Notes under the pieces: model-generated
What the model saw: the letters and a program-made list of their open reading frames with translations, nothing else
What the model was told of the DNA's origin: nothing
Database searches by the model: none
Shown here: positions 6,051 to 8,588 of the stretch, in pieces
Layout of the letters: each line of letters opens with the position of its first letter
Numbering within the stretch: position 1 is the stretch's first letter
Made by a program: the position numbers and the translations under genes
Assembly (NCBI GenBank): GCA_900769285.1
Contig: CAAGGB010000181.1
Location: 1 to 8,588 of the forward strand
Length of the DNA: 8,588 nucleotides
From: Victivallales bacterium
GTDB taxonomy: Bacteria > Verrucomicrobiota > Lentisphaeria > Oligosphaerales > Oligosphaeraceae
Reading direction: 5' to 3'

Positions 6051-8255
6051 ATGCCAGAACCTACCAGCTACTCCGCCTGCGACGACGACCTGAAGCAGCT
6101 CTTCAACCTCGCCGAACAGGGTGACGCCCACGCCATCTCCGCCCTCGCCGACCTGCTCGCCCACGCCGAGCCCGCCGACAGCGGCGAATGGCAGCCCGCC
6201 ATCGCCCAGTTCTGGGTCTCCGGACTGGAGCCCTTCGCCGTCAGCGCCGCCCAGAGCGTCCCACCCGCCGCCCATGCCCTCGTCGACGCCATGCTCGCCG
6301 CCGGACTCGACTCCGCCGCCCTCCGCGCCCTCTACGAGGCCTACATCCGCCACGACTTCGCCTCCTATGAGGACCAGGCCGGCCTCATCGAGGCCCTCGG
6401 GCTCAAGCAGGAGGACGTCCGGCTCAGCCGCATCGCCCGCAAGTGGCAGGTCCTCGCGCACCTCACCGCCGGCGCCTTCTGCTACGGACGGCTCGGCCTC
6501 GGCGAGATTGTCCAGCTCGACGGCAACGCCAACGAGGTCAAGGTCGCCTTCGGCGGCGCCAAGGCCAAGGGCAAGGCCAAGACCGCCAAGCCCGCCGACG
6601 TCCGCCGCCACTGCCTCTCCCTCCGCAGCTTCCTCGACAACACCATCGTCGTCAAGGCCGGCACCGACGTCCACGAGTGGCTCGCCAAGCGCAGCCAGCC
6701 GCCCAAGATGACCGCCGACGAGCTCGAGCAGCACGTCCGCGCCTGCGTCGTCTCCGTCGTCGACCTCCCCCTCAACCTCACCCGCGCCCTCCTCGTCCCG
6801 CGCGTCCTCACCGACGTCAGCCTCCGCAACCTCACCGCGGCGGCGGCCGCCGCGCAGCCCGCGCCCGCCGCCGCCAGCGCCCAGGCCGGCGCGCCCGCCG
6901 CCGCCGCCCACCGCTGGGACCTCTCCCGAAGCATCCAGGAGCTCAACGAGCGCCTCAAGCTGGCCACCGACTTCACCGTCCGCGAGGACACCAACCTCGC
7001 CAACGTCGCCGAAATCCTCGCCGGCGGCTCCGCCCGCGAGGAGCACGCGCAGCTCTTCGCCTCCTCCCTCGCGCTCCTCTTCGACCACCACGACGCGTTC
7101 GCCGAATGGCTCGACAAGACCGTCGCCGACCTCGCCGAGACCGCGCTCATCTGGAACGACGCCAAGGTCTTCGCCGAGACCACCGACAAGCTCCCCGGCA
7201 AGCAGGCGCTCCCCTGGCTCAAGGTCACGCGCCTCGCCCGCGGCACCGACTACCTCATCAACGCCACCTTCGACCTCCCCTACCGCCTCTGGACCCAGAC
7301 CGCCAAGGCCTTCGACCAGGCCGAGGAGCATAGCCGCTTCCGCGCCCGCGTCGACGAGGTCCTCCGCACCGGCAAGGCCACCCCCGACATGCTCTACTGG
7401 GTCTGGAAGTGCGGCGACGAGGCCCTCAAGACCGACTACATCGCCAACGCGCCGCTCATCTTCAAGACCCTCCTCAAGGACACCAAGGGCTCCTACCTCA
7501 AGGCACAGCGCGACCTCCACCGGATGCTCCTCTCCGACGCCACCTTCCAGATGGCCGTCATGAACCACGGCGAGGAGAAGGCCATCGCCTCGCTCGTCCG
7601 CTGCGCCAAGACCATGACCCTCCTCAACAAGGACGAGCGGCAGAGCCTCCTCGTCCAGATCGTCCGCCTCTTCCCCGACTACCGCCACCTCGTCGAGGAC
7701 AAGCCCACCACCGAGCGCGCGCCGCTGCCCAAGATCACCTCCGCCAGAAGCATGAAGCTCCGGCAGCTCGCCCTCGCGCGCCTCATCGACAAGCTCATCC
7801 CCGAGAACCGCCACGACATCGAGGTCGCCCGCAGCTACGGAGACCTCCGCGAGAACTCCGAGTACAAGTTCGCCAAGGAGCGCCAGCGCTTCCTCAACCA
7901 GCGCCGCAGCGACTATGAGCGCCTCGTCAACTCCGACATCCGCGTCATCGACTTCCGCAACACCCAGGTCACCAACACCGTCATCCCCGGCAGCACCGTC
8001 GCCCTCGCCTACGACGACGGCGCCGAGCAGACCTTCCACATCCTCGGCATGCTCGACACCGACACCGAGCGCCGCATCCTCTCCTTCCAGACGCCCCTCG
8101 CCAAGGCTCTCCTCGACCACAAGCCCGGCGACCACGTCACGCTCCCCGACGGCAAGGAGGCCACCATCCGCGAGGTCAAGCCGCTCGACAACGACCTCCT
8201 CGACTGGCAGGCCAGCGACCCCACCGAGGACGAGCTCATCAGCCTCCTCGGCTGA
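6051..8255 (+). CDS. greA: Giant GreA/GreB-family transcription elongation factor with long N-terminal extension
   Basis: The 734-residue protein ends in a complete GreA module (about 562-734), the size of a normal GreA. Its N-terminal coiled-coil part contains ARSYGDLRENSEYKFAKE, and the catalytic acidic tip residues are kept (Asp598 and Glu601). The FKBP-like C-terminal part follows, with IPGSTVALAYDDG, SFQTPLAKALLDHKPGD and a final beta-strand. Gre factors enter the secondary channel of RNA polymerase and stimulate cleavage of backtracked RNA. The N-terminal about 560 residues are mainly helical. They include a small beta-rich segment around 140-190 (YGRLGLGEIVQLDG, then VKVAFGG) that resembles SH3-like folds with a G-x-G-x-I/V pattern. 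That segment holds a Lys-rich insertion, KAKGKAKTAK. An Ala/Pro linker lies at about 261-286. Large GreA proteins of similar size are known in Chlamydiae, so this is probably a lineage trait and not a recent fusion. The role of the extension is unknown. The gene follows the lipoprotein gene after 138 bases and may have its own promoter, though I see no convincing one. Confidence 0.9.
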   Translation: MPEPTSYSACDDDLKQLFNLAEQGDAHAISALADLLAHAEPADSGEWQPAIAQFWVSGLEPFAVSAAQSVPPAAHALVDAMLAAGLDSAALRALYEAYIRHDFASYEDQAGLIEALGLKQEDVRLSRIARKWQVLAHLTAGAFCYGRLGLGEIVQLDGNANEVKVAFGGAKAKGKAKTAKPADVRRHCLSLRSFLDNTIVVKAGTDVHEWLAKRSQPPKMTADELEQHVRACVVSVVDLPLNLTRALLVPRVLTDVSLRNLTAAAAAAQPAPAAASAQAGAPAAAAHRWDLSRSIQELNERLKLATDFTVREDTNLANVAEILAGGSAREEHAQLFASSLALLFDHHDAFAEWLDKTVADLAETALIWNDAKVFAETTDKLPGKQALPWLKVTRLARGTDYLINATFDLPYRLWTQTAKAFDQAEEHSRFRARVDEVLRTGKATPDMLYWVWKCGDEALKTDYIANAPLIFKTLLKDTKGSYLKAQRDLHRMLLSDATFQMAVMNHGEEKAIASLVRCAKTMTLLNKDERQSLLVQIVRLFPDYRHLVEDKPTTERAPLPKITSARSMKLRQLALARLIDKLIPENRHDIEVARSYGDLRENSEYKFAKERQRFLNQRRSDYERLVNSDIRVIDFRNTQVTNTVIPGSTVALAYDDGAEQTFHILGMLDTDTERRILSFQTPLAKALLDHKPGDHVTLPDGKEATIREVKPLDNDLLDWQASDPTEDELISLLG

Positions 8256-8286
8256 CGCCGCCACCAGGCGCCAGGACGGACGACGC

Positions 8287-8300
8287 GCGGCGCCAGCCGC
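8287..8300 (+). other. Short GC hairpin downstream of the giant greA gene
   Basis: GCGGC at 8287-8291 and GCCGC at 8296-8300 can form a five-pair stem over a GCCA loop. There is no U-run after it, so it is at best a weak pause or RNA-end structure. Confidence 0.25.
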
Positions 8301-8323
8301 CGCACGTCTTCTCCCACTCCTCC

Positions 8324-8367
8324 AGGTCCCGCGACGCATCCCCTCCCGGCTGCCCGTCACGGGACCT
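8324..8367. repeat. Inverted repeat between the giant greA gene and the next gene
   Basis: AGGTCCCG at 8324-8331 is perfectly complementary to CGGGACCT at 8360-8367. After one mismatch the stem continues with GAC at 8333-8335 against GTC at 8356-8358, leaving a 20-base loop. No T-run follows on either strand within a few bases, so it is not a classic intrinsic terminator. It could stabilise the greA mRNA end, act in the leader of the next gene, or be an operator. Confidence 0.55.
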
Positions 8368-8404
8368 GTCTCGCATCGCCCCGCCACCTCCATCCCACCC
8401 GCAC

Positions 8405-8408
8405 AGGA
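8405..8408 (+). promoter_or_regulatory. Ribosome binding site of the terminal secreted-protein gene
   Basis: AGGA lies 9 bases before ATG 8418, a standard spacing that supports this start. Confidence 0.6.
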
Positions 8409-8417
8409 CCACCCGCC

Positions 8418-8588
8418 ATGCGCCACGACCTTAAAGCCATCCTGCTCGTCTGCCTCACCGCCCTCGCCTGCCTCGCCGGCGACTCCATCCGCCCCGGGCT
8501 GGAGCCGCTCGAGACGCAGTACAGCATCCCCGACCCGACCGAGGAGCGCCTCGTCAACGCCCTCCGCGAGCCGCTGCTCCAGGGCCGC
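8418..8588 (+). CDS. Secreted or lipid-anchored protein of unknown function (partial, N-terminal 57 residues)
   Basis: An open frame of 57 codons starts at ATG 8418 and continues past the right edge. The N-terminus MRHDLK is followed by a hydrophobic stretch (7-20, AILLVCLTALACLA), a typical export signal. Cleavage by signal peptidase I after Ala20 or Gly21 is most likely. Cys18 in ALAC is a weak lipobox because the usual Leu at -3 is Ala, so a lipoprotein is possible but less likely. The visible mature part is hydrophilic with several Pro, Glu and Leu, and I do not recognise its family. The gene has a good ribosome binding site and lies 162 bases after the giant greA gene on the same strand, with an inverted repeat in between. 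Confidence 0.7.
   Translation, partial: MRHDLKAILLVCLTALACLAGDSIRPGLEPLETQYSIPDPTEERLVNALREPLLQGR

Noticed and set aside
8287..8367. Intrinsic terminator after the giant greA gene
   Set aside because: The hairpins at 8287-8300 and 8324-8367 are not followed by a T-run on the plus strand, so a rho-independent terminator cannot be supported.
6042..8426. A 794-codon open frame on the minus strand, antisense to the giant greA gene
   Set aside because: Its translation is low-complexity (Gly, Glu, Val, Ala, Leu rich) with no motif, as expected opposite a GC-rich gene whose codons end in C or G. The plus-strand frame has clear GreA motifs.
1..8588. tRNA, rRNA, CRISPR array, insertion sequence or phage genes
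   Set aside because: No cloverleaf, regularly spaced repeat, transposase motif or terminal inverted repeat pair was seen; almost all sequence is explained by the six protein genes.

Overview
The window is GC-rich (roughly 70 % by eye) and densely coding, with codons ending mostly in C or G. Gene content points to a bacterium of the Planctomycetes-Verrucomicrobia-Chlamydiae group, perhaps a Lentisphaerae, Kiritimatiellae or Verrucomicrobia relative. The main reason is a very large GreA-type transcription factor with a long N-terminal extension, an architecture I recall from Chlamydiae. A bacterial enhancer-binding protein and a lyase-like toroid protein are compatible with this. The placement is an inference; there is no rRNA or other direct marker.

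Layout. The left 3.8 kb is read on the minus strand. It holds a complete recJ (2061-3779) followed, 84 bases downstream, by a long open frame (1976 to the left edge) encoding a cytoplasmic protein that resembles heparinase II/III or PL8-type (alpha/alpha)-toroid lyases. A divergent intergenic region of about 235 bases (3780-4014) is the only relatively AT-rich stretch. It carries good matches to sigma-70 promoters in both directions, two of which overlap.

The right 4.6 kb is read on the plus strand. It starts with a sigma-54-activator-like regulator whose receiver domain has lost the phosphoacceptor aspartate (4015-5385). An ATGA overlap joins this to a small lipoprotein that resembles the SecD P1-head domain (5382-5912). 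Next comes the giant GreA-family protein (6051-8255). After a 162-base gap containing a strong inverted repeat, a secreted protein begins and runs off the right edge (8418-8588).

How the genes fit together. RecJ is housekeeping DNA repair and recombination, and the giant GreA protein is a transcription elongation factor. The most unusual unit is the regulator-lipoprotein pair: a transcriptional activator that probably cannot be phosphorylated in the normal way, translationally coupled to an envelope lipoprotein with a Sec-related fold. No histidine kinase gene lies in the window. I see no tRNA, rRNA, CRISPR array, insertion sequence or phage gene.
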